Below, piece after piece: positions 45,703 to 55,264 of a stretch of DNA of 64,000 bases. The notes beneath the pieces are model-generated. The model had not been told where the DNA came from. It worked only from the letters and a program-made list of their open reading frames with translations, and did not search any database. Origin of the DNA: Luteimonas sp. RC10 (GTDB taxonomy: Bacteria; Pseudomonadota; Gammaproteobacteria; Xanthomonadales; Xanthomonadaceae); assembly GCF_014192745.1 (NCBI RefSeq), contig NZ_JACHYJ010000010.1, positions 1-64,000 of the forward strand. Reading direction: 5' to 3'. How positions within the stretch are numbered: the stretch's first letter is position 1; each line of letters starts with the position of its first letter. Both the position numbers and the translations under genes were made by a program.

Positions 45703-46626
45703 ATGAGCAACGCGTCCAGTGCGCGTCCGGCGTCGGTATTGGCCATCGGCCTGGCGTTGACGGCCGTCTATCTGGTCTGGGGCTCGACCTATCTGGCGAT
45801 CCGCTTCGCGCTCGAAGGTGGCTATCCGCCGCTGCTGATGGCCGGTACGCGCTTCATCGCCGCCGGTGCGCTGATGTACGCGGTGCTGCGCCTGCGCGGT
45901 GTGCCGGCGCCCACGCGCGCCCAGTGGCCGAACGTGATCGTGATGGGCGTGCTGCTGCTGGGCCTGGGCAATGGCATGGTCTGCATCGCCGAGCAGAGCG
46001 TGTCGTCGGGACTGGCTGCGGTCGCGGTGGCGTCGGTGCCGATTTGGGTGGCGCTGTTCTCGGTCATGCGCGGCGAGCGGCCCGGCCCGATCGAATGGGC
46101 GGGCCTGGCGATCGGTTTCGTCGGCGTGCTGTGGCTCAACGCCGGCAGTTCGCTGACCTCGACGCCCGCCGGGCTGATCGCGCTGCTGATCGCGCCGCTG
46201 GCCTGGGCCTTCGGCTCGGTCTGGAGCCGCGGCCGTGACCTGCCGTCGCCGTTCATGGCCGCGGCCGCGCAGATGCTCGCCGGCGGCGTGCTGATCCTTG
46301 CCACGGGCCTGTTGCTGGGTGAACGGCTGGACGTGCCGCCGACGCCCAAGGGCCACCTCGCGCTCGCCTACCTGGCGTCGTTCGGCTCGATCGTCGGCTT
46401 CACCGCCTACGTGTGGCTGCTGCACAACGTGCGCCCGACGCTGGCCAGCAGCTACGCCTACGTCAATCCAGCGATCGCCGTGGTGCTCGGCGCCTGGCTG
46501 GCCGCCGAGCGGTTCACTGCGCACGATCTGGGCGCGATGGCGGTGATCCTGGCGGCGGTGGTGGCGATCACGCTGGGCCGCGCGCGCAAGGCGCCCGCGC
46601 CGGTCGCAGCTGGAGACGAGGCATGA
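45703..46626 (+). CDS. EamA/DMT family transporter, YedA-like
   Basis: A 307-residue drug/metabolite transporter with ten membrane helices in two EamA repeats. YLVWGSTYLAIRFALEG at the start and SSYAYVNPAIAVVLGAWLAAER in the second repeat are signatures of the YedA branch. Substrates are probably amino acids or related metabolites, exported. It overlaps rarD (ATGA), so the two are produced together. Confidence 0.93.
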   Translation: MSNASSARPASVLAIGLALTAVYLVWGSTYLAIRFALEGGYPPLLMAGTRFIAAGALMYAVLRLRGVPAPTRAQWPNVIVMGVLLLGLGNGMVCIAEQSVSSGLAAVAVASVPIWVALFSVMRGERPGPIEWAGLAIGFVGVLWLNAGSSLTSTPAGLIALLIAPLAWAFGSVWSRGRDLPSPFMAAAAQMLAGGVLILATGLLLGERLDVPPTPKGHLALAYLASFGSIVGFTAYVWLLHNVRPTLASSYAYVNPAIAVVLGAWLAAERFTAHDLGAMAVILAAVVAITLGRARKAPAPVAAGDEA

Positions 46627-47534
46627 ACGACGCGGTGCAGGCCCGTCGCGGCACCTGGATCGCCGCCGCGGCCTTCGTGATCTGGGGGCTGATGCCGATG
46701 TACTGGCATCTGCTGCGCGAGGTGCCGTCGCTGCAGATCGTGCTGCACCGGGCGATCTGGTGCGCGATCCTCGTGGCCGCGTGGCTGACGCTGCGCCATG
46801 GACGCGGTTGGCTGCGCGAGACCATCGCCCAGCCGCGCCTGGCCGGCATGCTGGCGCTGTCGGGTGTGTTGATCGCCGGCAACTGGAGCCTGTACGTGTG
46901 GGCGGTCAACAGCGGCCACGTGGTCGAGGCAAGCCTGGGCTACTTCATCAACCCGTTGCTCAACGTGGTCATCGGCGTGCTGTTCCTGCGCGAGCGGCTG
47001 TCGCGTCCGCAGTGGATCGCTGTGGTGCTGGCGGCCTGCGGTGTGCTGTGGCTGACCTTCAACTACGGCAGCTTTCCGTGGATCGCGCTATGCCTGGCCG
47101 GCTCGTTCGCGCTGTACGGCCTGATCCGCAAGTTCGCGGCAGTCGAGGCGGTCAAGGGCCTGGGGGTGGAGAACCTGTTCGTGTTCGGGCCGGCGCTGCT
47201 CGCGCTGGCCTGGCTGGAACTGCGCGGCGGTGGCGGCTTCTTCTCGTTGCGCTGGGGCGGCGTCACCGACGTGCTGCTGGTGATGGGCGGCGCGCTGACC
47301 GCGATCCCGCTGATCTGCTTCGCCTATGCCGTGCGGCGCGTGCCGCTGACGGTGGTCGGGCTGATGCAGTACATCGGCCCGACGCTGCAGCTGCTGCTGG
47401 GCGTGTTCTTCTTCGGCGAGCCGTTCGGCGCTGACCGCGCTGCCGGCTTCGCCTTCATCTGGGCGGGATTGGCGGTGTTCGCGGTCGACGGTTACCTGCA
47501 GGCGCGTCGGCGCATTGTTGCGCAGCAGGCCTGA
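46623..47534 (+). CDS. rarD: RarD family EamA transporter
   Basis: A 303-residue ten-helix permease. The N-terminal FVIWGLMPMYWHLLREV and the NWSLYVWAVNSGHVVEASLGYFINPLL block are the RarD hallmarks. The role in the cell is not defined (chloramphenicol sensitivity in E. coli). Coupling by overlap with a second DMT permease suggests functional pairing or a hetero-oligomer, though most EamA proteins work alone. Confidence 0.94.
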   Translation: MNDAVQARRGTWIAAAAFVIWGLMPMYWHLLREVPSLQIVLHRAIWCAILVAAWLTLRHGRGWLRETIAQPRLAGMLALSGVLIAGNWSLYVWAVNSGHVVEASLGYFINPLLNVVIGVLFLRERLSRPQWIAVVLAACGVLWLTFNYGSFPWIALCLAGSFALYGLIRKFAAVEAVKGLGVENLFVFGPALLALAWLELRGGGGFFSLRWGGVTDVLLVMGGALTAIPLICFAYAVRRVPLTVVGLMQYIGPTLQLLLGVFFFGEPFGADRAAGFAFIWAGLAVFAVDGYLQARRRIVAQQA

Positions 47535-47593
47535 CTGCGCGGGCCCTGGCTTGCGTCCGGCGTCCGAGGCGCGACCTCTGGCACAGTGACGCG

Positions 47594-48253
47594 ATGTCCT
47601 GTTCCGATACGACTGCAGTCACGGGCCCTGCCGCCGTTCCGCGCAAACCGGCCGGCCATGCCGCCGTCGTGCTCGCCGCCGGCGGTAGCACGCGGCTGGG
47701 CTTTCCCAAGCAACTGCTGTGTCGTGCGGGCGAGCCGCTGGTCGCCCGTGCGGTGCGGCTCGCGGCAGGCACCGCGCCCGACCGGTTGGTGGTGATGCTG
47801 GGCGGGCATCGCGACGCGGTCGCCGCCGCCCTGACGTCCGCCCCCGGCGAGCGCTGCGATGTGCCCGCTTGGCACACGGGGCTTGCCGCGAGCCTGGCCG
47901 CGGCGGCGCGTGCGCTGCAGGGGCATGCCGGGCCGGTGCTGGTGGTTGCTGTCGATCAGCCGGCGCTCGAGGCGACGCATCTGCGTGCGCTGCTCGACGG
48001 CGCGGCGACGGCGCCGTCGCGCTGCGCGGCGACACTGCACGGCGATCGTCCGGGCATTCCGGCGGTGCTGTCGCCGGCGTTGTTCGCGCAGGTGGAAGCG
48101 CTGCGCGGCGATCGGGGCTTTGGCGGGTTGCTTGCGGCGCTGCCACAGGCCGCGCTGTTCCGGCTGGAGGCGCCGGCGTTGCAGCGCGATCTCGACACGC
48201 CTGAGGCTGTCCGGCAGGCGCAGGCCGACGGCCTGCTGGACCGCGACCGCTGA
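47594..48253 (+). CDS. MobA/MocA-like nucleotidyltransferase
   Basis: A 219-residue nucleotidyltransferase. AVVLAAGGSTRLGFPKQLL (residues 24-42) is the nucleotide-binding loop and VVAVDQPAL has the metal-binding Asp. GRPGIPAVL-like HGDRPGIPAVL and RGDRGFGGLLA are typical of the CTP:molybdopterin cytidylyltransferase MocA family. It would make the cytosine dinucleotide cofactor for xanthine-oxidase-type enzymes, but no such enzyme or XdhC is in the window. Start 47594 is preferred by context. Confidence 0.85.
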   Translation: MSCSDTTAVTGPAAVPRKPAGHAAVVLAAGGSTRLGFPKQLLCRAGEPLVARAVRLAAGTAPDRLVVMLGGHRDAVAAALTSAPGERCDVPAWHTGLAASLAAAARALQGHAGPVLVVAVDQPALEATHLRALLDGAATAPSRCAATLHGDRPGIPAVLSPALFAQVEALRGDRGFGGLLAALPQAALFRLEAPALQRDLDTPEAVRQAQADGLLDRDR

Positions 48254-48278
48254 GTGCGCCCCGTCGCGCGATGCCGTA

Positions 48279-48584
48279 CTAGCGCGTCGCCACCAGCCAG
48301 GCGACGACGGCGCTGCCGACGATCGCCACCGCGATCGCGGCCTGACGCCAGCGCGCCGCGCGTCGCCGGTAGCGCGCGATGCGTTCGGCGTTGAGCGCAT
48401 TGGCACGCTCGATCCATGGCGCGGTCTCGCGCTCGGCGCGGGCATAGATGGCCTCGGCGCGGTCAGGGGCGGCCTCGGCCTGCAGCGCTGCGTCCTCATA
48501 ACGCTCGAACGCGCGGGCCTGCAGCGCCTGGATCTCGCGCAGCAGGTCCGCATTCGACAGCGTAGTCGGGTCGCTGCCGCTCAT
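48279..48584 (-). CDS. Small coiled-coil protein with C-terminal membrane anchor
   Basis: A 101-residue protein: helical, heptad-rich body (LLREIQALQARAFERYEDAALQ) with many Glu, Arg and Ala, then RRRAARWRQ and one C-terminal membrane helix (about 81-97). It overlaps the ABC permease gene by four bases and is the last gene of that operon. No family recognised. It could be an accessory subunit of the exporter. Confidence 0.75.
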   Translation of the reverse strand: MSGSDPTTLSNADLLREIQALQARAFERYEDAALQAEAAPDRAEAIYARAERETAPWIERANALNAERIARYRRRAARWRQAAIAVAIVGSAVVAWLVATR

Positions 48585-49909
48585 CCGGCGCGCAGCGCGG
48601 TGGTCACCGGCAGTTGCGCCGCGCGTACTGCCGGGAACAGGCCGCCGACGAAGCCGATCGCCAACGCCCACTTCAGCCCGCCCCACAACAGCGCAGGCGT
48701 GACCCGGAACTCGAAGGTCATCTGACCGACGCCGCCGGCAAGCGTCGAGGCACCGTAGCCGTCGAACAGCAGCCAGGCGATCGCGCCGCCGAGCAGTCCG
48801 CCCAGCAAGGCCAGCAACATCGTTTCGAGCATGACCGCGACCACGACCGGCAGGCCGCGGAAGCCGATCGCGCGCAGCGTCGCGATCTCGCGCGCGCGCG
48901 CCGCGACCGTGGCGAACATCGTGTTGAGCGCGCCGAACACCGCGCCGACCGCCATGATCGAGCCCACCACGATGCCGATGACGCGCAGCACCTTGGACAT
49001 GCCCTCCGACTGCTTGGCGAAGTAGTCCAGCGTGGTACTGACCTCGACCTGGGTGCGCGGATCGGCATCGAGGCCGGCCTTGAAGGCGTTGAAGGCACCC
49101 GGATCGGTCAACCGCGCAGTGATCGATGCACGCGTCGAACCGCGGCGGTAGGTGGTGGCGACGACCTCGGCATCGGCCCAGATCTCCGAGTCGGTCGCAT
49201 CGCCCGCCTCGAACGCACCGACCACCTGCCAGGTGTCGCTGCCCAGTCGGACCGACTGCCCCGGATCGAGCCCGGCGAACTGCTTGCGTGCGCCCTTGCC
49301 GACCACCAGCTCGCGCTTGCCGGTCTCGAACATCCGGCCCTCGACGATCCGCAGCTTCGGCCGTACCTGGAAGGCCATGTCGCCGACGCCACGGAACTGC
49401 ACGCTGCCGTCCTCGTCCGGCGCGCCACCGCGGAGCGGCAGCGTCGCGGCGACGACCAGCTCGGGCGAGGCCAGCGGCCGACCGTCGGCGCTGCGGGCGA
49501 TCTGCGGCGCTTGCACGACCGTGCTGATCGTCGCGCGGTCGAGGGTGGACATCACCTCGGCGACCGAGCCGCCGCGCAGCACGATCGCATTGGTGGCATC
49601 GCCGGTGCCGCCGACGGTCTGCCGGTAGCCCTCGGCCATCGACAGCAGGGCGACCAGGACGGCGACCACGCCGGCGATCCCGATCACCACGACTGACGAG
49701 GCGCCCAGTCGCTGGCCGAGCGTGCTGATGCCGACCTGGCTGACCGACGCCGCCTGGCGCCCGCCGTGGCTGAGCATCATCCACAGCGCAACCGCGAGCG
49801 CGGCGGCGAGCAGCACATACCACGGCGCCAGGATCCAGACGACAAGCGCGACGACCAGGGCCGCGACCAGACCGGCGTTCTGCAACAGGGTTTTGAGCAA
49901 CGGATGCAT
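48581..49909 (-). CDS. FtsX-like ABC exporter permease, second subunit
   Basis: A 442-residue permease. Two extra N-terminal helices (residues 10-47) precede the MacB/LolC layout: a membrane helix (about 72-90), a periplasmic MacB_PCD domain (about 95-300) and three C-terminal helices with [18 protein letters not shown] coupling sequence and the FtsX motif. It pairs with the upstream permease and the LolD-like ATPase. Substrate is unknown; lipoproteins, peptides or antibiotics are typical for the class. Overlaps the small 101-residue gene. Confidence 0.9.
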   Translation of the reverse strand: MHPLLKTLLQNAGLVAALVVALVVWILAPWYVLLAAALAVALWMMLSHGGRQAASVSQVGISTLGQRLGASSVVVIGIAGVVAVLVALLSMAEGYRQTVGGTGDATNAIVLRGGSVAEVMSTLDRATISTVVQAPQIARSADGRPLASPELVVAATLPLRGGAPDEDGSVQFRGVGDMAFQVRPKLRIVEGRMFETGKRELVVGKGARKQFAGLDPGQSVRLGSDTWQVVGAFEAGDATDSEIWADAEVVATTYRRGSTRASITARLTDPGAFNAFKAGLDADPRTQVEVSTTLDYFAKQSEGMSKVLRVIGIVVGSIMAVGAVFGALNTMFATVAARAREIATLRAIGFRGLPVVVAVMLETMLLALLGGLLGGAIAWLLFDGYGASTLAGGVGQMTFEFRVTPALLWGGLKWALAIGFVGGLFPAVRAAQLPVTTALRAG

Positions 49910-49919
49910 GGCGGTCTCC

Positions 49920-51086
49920 TCAGCGGCCCGCGAGGGCATCGACGATGTTCAGGCGCATCGCGCGCAGCGCCGGCAGCGCGCCGACGACCAGGCCGATCGC
50001 GGCCATCAGGCCCAGCCCCAGAAGCCAGCTGCGCCATTCGATCCCCGGCAGGCGGATCATGTCGCCGGCCACGAGGTTGAGCACCGCGCTGGCCGCCGCC
50101 GCCAGGCCCAGGCCGAGCACGCCGCCAAAGACCACCAGCACCATCGATTCGGCCAGCACCAGCATCAGCACACTGGGGCTGGAAAAGCCGATGGTCTTGA
50201 GCACCGCCAGTTCCGAGGTGCGTTCGCGCACCGCCTGCGCCATCGTGTTGCCGGTCAGCAGCAACAGGGTGAAGAACACCGCGCCCATGATCGCGCTGAC
50301 GATCATGCCGATGTCGGCCATCTGCTTGAGCTGCGAGGCGATCGCCGCGCCTTCGGTCATCGTGCGGGTTTCGTGGGGCGAGTTGGCCGACAGCGCATCG
50401 ATCGCCTTGGCCGCGCGATCGGCGCGGCGCACGTCCGATACCCGGCTGACATACCAGCCCACCTCGTTGTCCACGTACGGCGTGGACTCGGCGTAGTAGT
50501 CGTAGTGCATCAGCAGCATCTGGTCGTTGAATCCGCCCTGCTTGCCGCCGCGATTGCGCAGCACGCCGACGATGTCGAACGACCAGTTCATCGAGCCGTC
50601 GCTGTTGGGGAAGATCGACGATTGCAGCGGGATGCGGTCGCCGACCTTCCAGTCGAAGCGTTGCATCAGCTTCTCGCCGACCAGGATGCCGGTGCGCGTG
50701 TTCGCGAACGCATCGCGCTCGGCCTGTGCGACCTCGATCTCGGGGTACAGGTCGAGGTAGTTGGGTGCGACCGCGAAGCTGAAGATCTGGTTGCGCGGCC
50801 CCTGGTAGGTACCGCCGAACCAACTGGCGTAGGTGACCGCCTCGATGTTGTCGACCAGTTCGATGCGCTTGCCCAGTGCCTTGGGCAGCGTCTCGATGAA
50901 CGACAGCCGCGATGCGGTCTGCAGGCGCTGCGCGCCGTCGGCGTTCTTGCCCAGCTGCGCGAACGCCACCCGGATGCCGTCGAGCAGGCCGAACAGCAGG
51001 AAGGCGGCGACGATCGACGCCACGGTGAGCGCGGTGCGGGTCTTGCGGCGCATCAGCGCGGCCCAGACCAGATGCAGGTATTTCAT
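49920..51086 (-). CDS. FtsX-like ABC exporter permease, first subunit
   Basis: A 388-residue permease of the MacB/FtsX type: helix 1 (about 15-38, [20 protein letters not shown]), a large periplasmic domain (40-260) and three C-terminal helices with [19 protein letters not shown], the coupling helix to the ATPase. It lies ten bases upstream of the second permease and 206 bases after the ATPase gene, the gap being filled by two repeat hairpins. The two permeases are distant paralogues and probably form a heterodimer. Confidence 0.91.
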   Translation of the reverse strand: MKYLHLVWAALMRRKTRTALTVASIVAAFLLFGLLDGIRVAFAQLGKNADGAQRLQTASRLSFIETLPKALGKRIELVDNIEAVTYASWFGGTYQGPRNQIFSFAVAPNYLDLYPEIEVAQAERDAFANTRTGILVGEKLMQRFDWKVGDRIPLQSSIFPNSDGSMNWSFDIVGVLRNRGGKQGGFNDQMLLMHYDYYAESTPYVDNEVGWYVSRVSDVRRADRAAKAIDALSANSPHETRTMTEGAAIASQLKQMADIGMIVSAIMGAVFFTLLLLTGNTMAQAVRERTSELAVLKTIGFSSPSVLMLVLAESMVLVVFGGVLGLGLAAAASAVLNLVAGDMIRLPGIEWRSWLLGLGLMAAIGLVVGALPALRAMRLNIVDALAGR

Positions 51087-51142
51087 GGGATGTCCTGCCG
51101 GTGGAGTTCAGGAATTCGGTATCGCAGCGAGTCGGCGCTTCT

Positions 51143-51180
51143 CCTTCCCCCGCACGCGGGGGAAGGCCGGGATGGGGGCG
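51143..51180 (+). repeat. Dispersed hairpin repeat, copy B (partial)
   Basis: CCTTCCCCCG-CA-CGCGGGGGAAGG (51143-51166) followed by CCGGGATGGGGGC. It is a partial, diverged copy of the family at 10055-10122, in the opposite orientation to copy C next to it. Confidence 0.7.
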
Positions 51181-51224
51181 AGGCCTCGGATCGCGGAGAA
51201 GTGCGTGCCGCACAATGCGTGCGC

Positions 51225-51291
51225 GTGTTCTTCGTCGAATTGATCGTTGCCCCCACCCAACCCTCCCCCGCAGGCGGGGGAGGGCTTTCAG
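51225..51291 (-). repeat. Dispersed hairpin repeat, copy C
   Basis: Reverse-complement of 10055-10122 with few differences. The hairpin CCCTCCCCCG-CAGG-CGGGGGAGGG is at 51261-51284; the tail GACGAAGAACAC faces copy B. It ends just before the stop codon of the ATPase gene. Confidence 0.8.
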
Positions 51292-51292
51292 A

Positions 51293-51982
51293 TCACGCCG
51301 CTGCCGCGTGTTCGTCGACCAGCGTGCCCTTGTCCAGATGCAGCGTGTGGCTGGCGTACTCGGCGGCCTTCGGGTCGTGGGTGACCATGACGATGGTCTT
51401 GCCGTGTTCGCGGTTGAGCGTCTGCAGCAGGCCCAGGATGTCCTCGGCCGATTGCCGGTCGAGATCGCCGGTGGGCTCGTCGCAGATCAGCAGCGTCGGG
51501 TCGGAGACGATCGCGCGCGCGATCGCCACGCGCTGTTGCTGGCCGCCCGACAGCTCGTTGGGCTTGTGCGAGGTGCGGTCCGACAGCCCGACCAGGGTCA
51601 ATGCGATCTGCGCGTTGCGCTTGCGCTGCGCGCCCGAGAGTCTGGTCAGCAGCAGCGGCAGCTCGACGTTCTTCTGCGCGCTCAGTGCCGGCATCAGGTT
51701 GTAGAACTGGAACACGTAGCCGACGTTGCGGCTGCGCCAACTCGACAGTTGTCCGCCGCCCATGCGGTCGATGCGTTCGCCGTTGACGGCGATCTCGCCG
51801 CCGGTGGGCGTGTCGAGCCCGCCGATCAGATTCAGCAGCGTGGTCTTGCCCGAGCCCGAGGGGCCCATCAGCGCGACGAAATCGCCTTCGGCGATATCGA
51901 GATCGACGCCGTGCAGCACCTCGACCCGCTCGGGGCCGCGCTGGTAGGACTTGGTGAGATTGCGGATCGACACCAGTGCCAT
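51293..51982 (-). CDS. ABC transporter ATPase, LolD/MacB-like
   Basis: A 229-residue nucleotide-binding protein. Walker A is GPSGSGKT, the Q-loop is [11 protein letters not shown], the signature is [14 protein letters not shown], Walker B is [12 protein letters not shown], and the H-loop is MVTHDP. Two ATGs compete: AAAGGGGA touches the first (51988) but is six bases from the second (51982), which is therefore chosen. It powers the two FtsX-like permeases downstream and follows the adaptor gene by 99 bases. Confidence 0.95.
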   Translation of the reverse strand: MALVSIRNLTKSYQRGPERVEVLHGVDLDIAEGDFVALMGPSGSGKTTLLNLIGGLDTPTGGEIAVNGERIDRMGGGQLSSWRSRNVGYVFQFYNLMPALSAQKNVELPLLLTRLSGAQRKRNAQIALTLVGLSDRTSHKPNELSGGQQQRVAIARAIVSDPTLLICDEPTGDLDRQSAEDILGLLQTLNREHGKTIVMVTHDPKAAEYASHTLHLDKGTLVDEHAAAA

Positions 51983-52081
51983 CGTCATTCCCCTTTCGTG
52001 ATCTGGACCTGCGGTGCTGCGCAGTGGGCGCAGCGTGTTGTGACCGATCGCGCCATCCGCGCGAACGCGCGTTGCAGTGGA

Positions 52082-53311
52082 TCAGCCCTTGACCCGGACG
52101 CGGCTGCCGTCGGCGAGTGCGTCGGGGGCATCGACCACCAGCACCTCGCCGGGCGTCACCCCGGATGCGATCTCGACATTGCCGCCGATGCGCTGGCCCG
52201 GTTCGACGGCGCGCTGGCGCACGACGTCGCCGTCGACCACGAACACCACCTGGGCACCGTCGCGCTCGGCCAGCACGGTCGCCGGCACACGCGACCGCCG
52301 CGGCCCATCGGCGTCCTGGGTCGGGCGCGCCTGTTCGAGGAAGCTCACCGTCGCGCCCATGTCCGGCACGATGCGCGCGTCCTTGGCGTCGAGCGCGATG
52401 CGTACCTTCACCGTCGCCTTGCCGCGGTCGGCGGTCGGCACGATCGCGATCACGCTGCCGGGGATCTTCCAGTCGGGATAGGCGTTGAGCGTGGTCTCGA
52501 CCGGCATGCCCGGCGACACCCGGCCGATGTACGACTCGCCGACATCGACTTCGACCTCGAGCGAGTCCATGTCGACGATGGTGCCGATGCCGGTGCGGGT
52601 GAAGCCACCGCCGGCCGACAACGGCGAGACGATTTCGCCCGGCTGCGCGGCCTTGGCGATGACCACGCCGGCGAACGGTGCGCGGACCAGGGTGTCGTCG
52701 ACGCCGATCGTGGAGATCCGCAACTGCTCGTCGGCGACGTTGGCGTTGCGGCGCGCGGTGGCCAGCTGCGCACGCAGGGCATCGCGCTGGGCGACCGCCT
52801 GTTCGTACTGCGCCTTGGACACCAGTTGCTGGCCGACCAGCGCCTGCAGACGCTCGGCATTGGCGGCGGCCTCGGTCAGCTGCGCCTGCACGCCGGCGAC
52901 CTGGCTGCGCGCGGCCTCGAGCTGCGCGGCCGACAGATCGCGCCGGGCATCGGCGTCGATCGGATCGAGGGTGGCGAGGATCTCGTCGGCCTGCACGTGC
53001 TGGCCTTCCTCGATCCGCACTTCGCGCACGCGGCCGGTGATCTTGGCCGAGACGGTCGCCATCCGGCGGGCGACGACGTAGCCGCTGGCATCAAGCACCG
53101 AGCCGCCGGCGCTGCCCGGCGCGCTGGGCGCGGCCACCACCGTGGTCTCGACCTCGATCGCGCGCGGCGCCAGCAGCCAGGCTGCGAGCAGCAGGACGAT
53201 CGCGACCACAGCGGCGATGCCCAGCCCGATCCACAGGCGGCGACGCGACGGCGGCGGCGGGGCGCTGCGGTCGATGCGGAGTTCCTTGAGCAGGTCTGCG
53301 TTCGTGTTCAT
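52082..53311 (-). CDS. Periplasmic adaptor (membrane fusion protein) of an ABC exporter
   Basis: A 409-residue HlyD-type protein: N-terminal membrane anchor (about 25-50), lipoyl half with VTGYVVARRMATVSAKITGRV-like sequence (actually YVVARRMATVSAKITGRVRE), coiled coil (about 115-190), second lipoyl half (VRAPFAGVVIAKAAQPGEIV) and beta-barrel/membrane-proximal parts. It is first in the operon adaptor-ATPase-permease-permease-small protein. It resembles MacA more than EmrA in size and partners. Confidence 0.92.
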   Translation of the reverse strand: MNTNADLLKELRIDRSAPPPPSRRRLWIGLGIAAVVAIVLLLAAWLLAPRAIEVETTVVAAPSAPGSAGGSVLDASGYVVARRMATVSAKITGRVREVRIEEGQHVQADEILATLDPIDADARRDLSAAQLEAARSQVAGVQAQLTEAAANAERLQALVGQQLVSKAQYEQAVAQRDALRAQLATARRNANVADEQLRISTIGVDDTLVRAPFAGVVIAKAAQPGEIVSPLSAGGGFTRTGIGTIVDMDSLEVEVDVGESYIGRVSPGMPVETTLNAYPDWKIPGSVIAIVPTADRGKATVKVRIALDAKDARIVPDMGATVSFLEQARPTQDADGPRRSRVPATVLAERDGAQVVFVVDGDVVRQRAVEPGQRIGGNVEIASGVTPGEVLVVDAPDALADGSRVRVKG

Positions 53312-53444
53312 CGAAGCCTGGACGGGAGAACTGCGGCCAGTGTGACCGCGGGGGACGAGGGTTTCCAATCTGCCGGCGGCCAAGGCCGGTGGGCGGGTGC
53401 GCCGCATCGGCACAGTCTGCCGCCGCCCATAGCCCGGGAGCACG

Positions 53445-53456
53445 TGACAGCTGTCA
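53445..53456 (+). promoter_or_regulatory. Perfect 12-bp palindrome, candidate response-regulator site
   Basis: TGACAGCTGTCA lies in the 225-base divergent region, 80 bases before the ABC-2 ATPase start and 133 bases before the adaptor start. It is a plausible site for the DesR-like regulator encoded two genes downstream. Confidence 0.4.
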
Positions 53457-53536
53457 GGCGATCGTACTGACGTTTGCGCCTGCTGCCACGCGGGTCCAGC
53501 GCCAAGACTGGCGGCTCCCGGCCCGAAGGAGACGCG

Positions 53537-54481
53537 ATGATGTCCATGCCTGCGATCGCCCACTCGCCCACACCCGCCGCCGCCGAGCCGCTCGCGCGTT
53601 TGCGCGGTGTCGTGCGCACCCGCGGGCGCGTCCGTGTGCTCGATGGCGTGGACCTGGCGGTGCCGCCCGGCCAGGTCACCGCGCTGCTCGGGGTCAACGG
53701 TGCGGGCAAGTCCACGACCCTCGACGTTCTGCTCGGCCTGCAACCTGCCGACCGGGGCGAGGCCCGGTTGTTCGGCCGCCCGCCCACCGACCCGGACGCA
53801 CGATGGCGGATCGGCGTGATGCTGCAACAGGCGCAATTGCCGGAACGGCTGCAGGTCGGCGAACTGCTGGCACTGGTGCGCAGCTGGTATCCGGCGCCGC
53901 GCAGCCTGCCGGACTGCGTCGCCCTGGCCGGGCTCGAGGGGCTGCTGTCGCGGCGCTATGGTCGACTGTCGGGCGGGCAGCAACGCCGTGTGCAGTTCGC
54001 GCTCGCGCTGTGCGGCCGTCCGCAATTGCTGTTCCTCGACGAACCGACGACCGGTCTGGACTATGACGCTCGACGGCAGGTCTGGCAGGCGGTCCGCGCC
54101 CTGGTGGCCGGCGGGGCGGGCGTGTTGCTGACCACGCACGACATGGCCGAGGCCGAGGCGTTGGCCGATCGCGTCGTGGTACTGGCCGCCGGGTGTGTCT
54201 GTGTCACCGGCAGCGTCGATGCGGTGCGGGCGCGGGTCGCGCAACGGCACGTGGCCTGCGACAGCGCGCTGCCGGAAGGCGAGATCGCGACCTGGCCGGG
54301 TGTGGTATCGGTGGCCCGGACGGCAGGGCGTTTGGCGATCGTGACCGACGATGCCGACGCGGTGGTGCGCAGACTGCTGCAGGCCGATCCGCAGGCCGGC
54401 GGGCTCGAGGTCCGCCGCGCGGACCTGGCCGAGGCGCTGACGGCTGGACCTGGGCAGCCCCTGGCGGGAGCAGGCGCATGA
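53537..54481 (+). CDS. ABC-2 type exporter ATPase
   Basis: A 314-residue ATPase: Walker A GVNGAGKST, signature LSGGQQRRVQFALAL, Walker B LLFLDEPTTGLD, H-loop LTTHDMAEAEAL. The C-terminal 90 residues are the extension usual in drug and polysaccharide ABC-2 exporters (DrrA/YhcH-like). The start at 53537 follows AGGAGA by four bases; ATG 53540 is an alternative. Its stop overlaps the permease start (ATGA). Confidence 0.94.
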   Translation: MMSMPAIAHSPTPAAAEPLARLRGVVRTRGRVRVLDGVDLAVPPGQVTALLGVNGAGKSTTLDVLLGLQPADRGEARLFGRPPTDPDARWRIGVMLQQAQLPERLQVGELLALVRSWYPAPRSLPDCVALAGLEGLLSRRYGRLSGGQQRRVQFALALCGRPQLLFLDEPTTGLDYDARRQVWQAVRALVAGGAGVLLTTHDMAEAEALADRVVVLAAGCVCVTGSVDAVRARVAQRHVACDSALPEGEIATWPGVVSVARTAGRLAIVTDDADAVVRRLLQADPQAGGLEVRRADLAEALTAGPGQPLAGAGA

Positions 54482-55260
54482 GCGCGCAGACACGGATCGG
54501 CGCGTCGGCCGGGCGGGCCCGGGTCGTACGCGCAGTGGCGCAGACGGTGCGCTGCGAACTGCTGCGGCTGCTGCGCGAGCCGATGTACGTGCTGCCCACC
54601 TTGCTGTTTCCTGCCGCGTTCTACGCGATGTTCGGACTCGTGCTCGGCGGCAACCGGGGCAGTGCCGAGGCCGCCCGCTATCTGCTGGCGACGTACGGCG
54701 TGTTCGGTGCGATGGGCGCGGGCCTGTTCGGGTGTTCGGTGACGCTGGCGATCGACCGCGAGCGCGGGTTCTTCGCGTTGCAGCGTGCGCTGCCGGCCCC
54801 CGGCGGCGCCTGGCTGGTGGCGCGTGCCGCGATCGCGCTGCTGTTCTCGCTGGTCATCGTGCTGGAGCTGGCGGCGCTGGCGACGGCGTTCGGCGGTGTA
54901 TCGCTGGCGCCGGCGCAATGGGCGCAACTGTGGACCGTCACCGTGCTCGGCGCGCTGCCGTTCTGCGCGATCGGCCTGCTGCTGGGCAGCGTCGCCAGCG
55001 CTAATGCCGCGCCGGCCTGGGCGAACGTGCTGTTCCTGCCGATGGCCTTCCTGTCGGGTCTGTGGCTGCCGCTGTCGATGCTGCCCGACGCGCTCGCGCA
55101 GCTGGCGCCGCTGTGGCCGGCCTATCACCACGGCCAGCTCGCGCTCGCGGTGCTGGGCGCAGATGCCGGGGGCGCCGCTGGCGGGCACGTCGCGGTGCTG
55201 GCGACGACGACGGTGGTCTGCGCGGGGCTTGCGCTGCGCCGGCTGGCGCGGGTGGGCTGA
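54478..55260 (+). CDS. ABC-2 type exporter permease
   Basis: A 260-residue membrane protein with six helices of the ABC-2 family; LFLPMAFLSGLWLPLSMLPDALAQLAPLWPAYH is the conserved ABC-2 signature region near residues 185-215. It forms a dimer with the ATPase upstream. The substrate is unknown; the linkage to a DesKR-type two-component system suggests response to membrane state or lipophilic compounds. The kinase gene begins four bases after its stop. Confidence 0.92.
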   Translation: MSAQTRIGASAGRARVVRAVAQTVRCELLRLLREPMYVLPTLLFPAAFYAMFGLVLGGNRGSAEAARYLLATYGVFGAMGAGLFGCSVTLAIDRERGFFALQRALPAPGGAWLVARAAIALLFSLVIVLELAALATAFGGVSLAPAQWAQLWTVTVLGALPFCAIGLLLGSVASANAAPAWANVLFLPMAFLSGLWLPLSMLPDALAQLAPLWPAYHHGQLALAVLGADAGGAAGGHVAVLATTTVVCAGLALRRLARVG

Positions 55261-55264
55261 GCGC

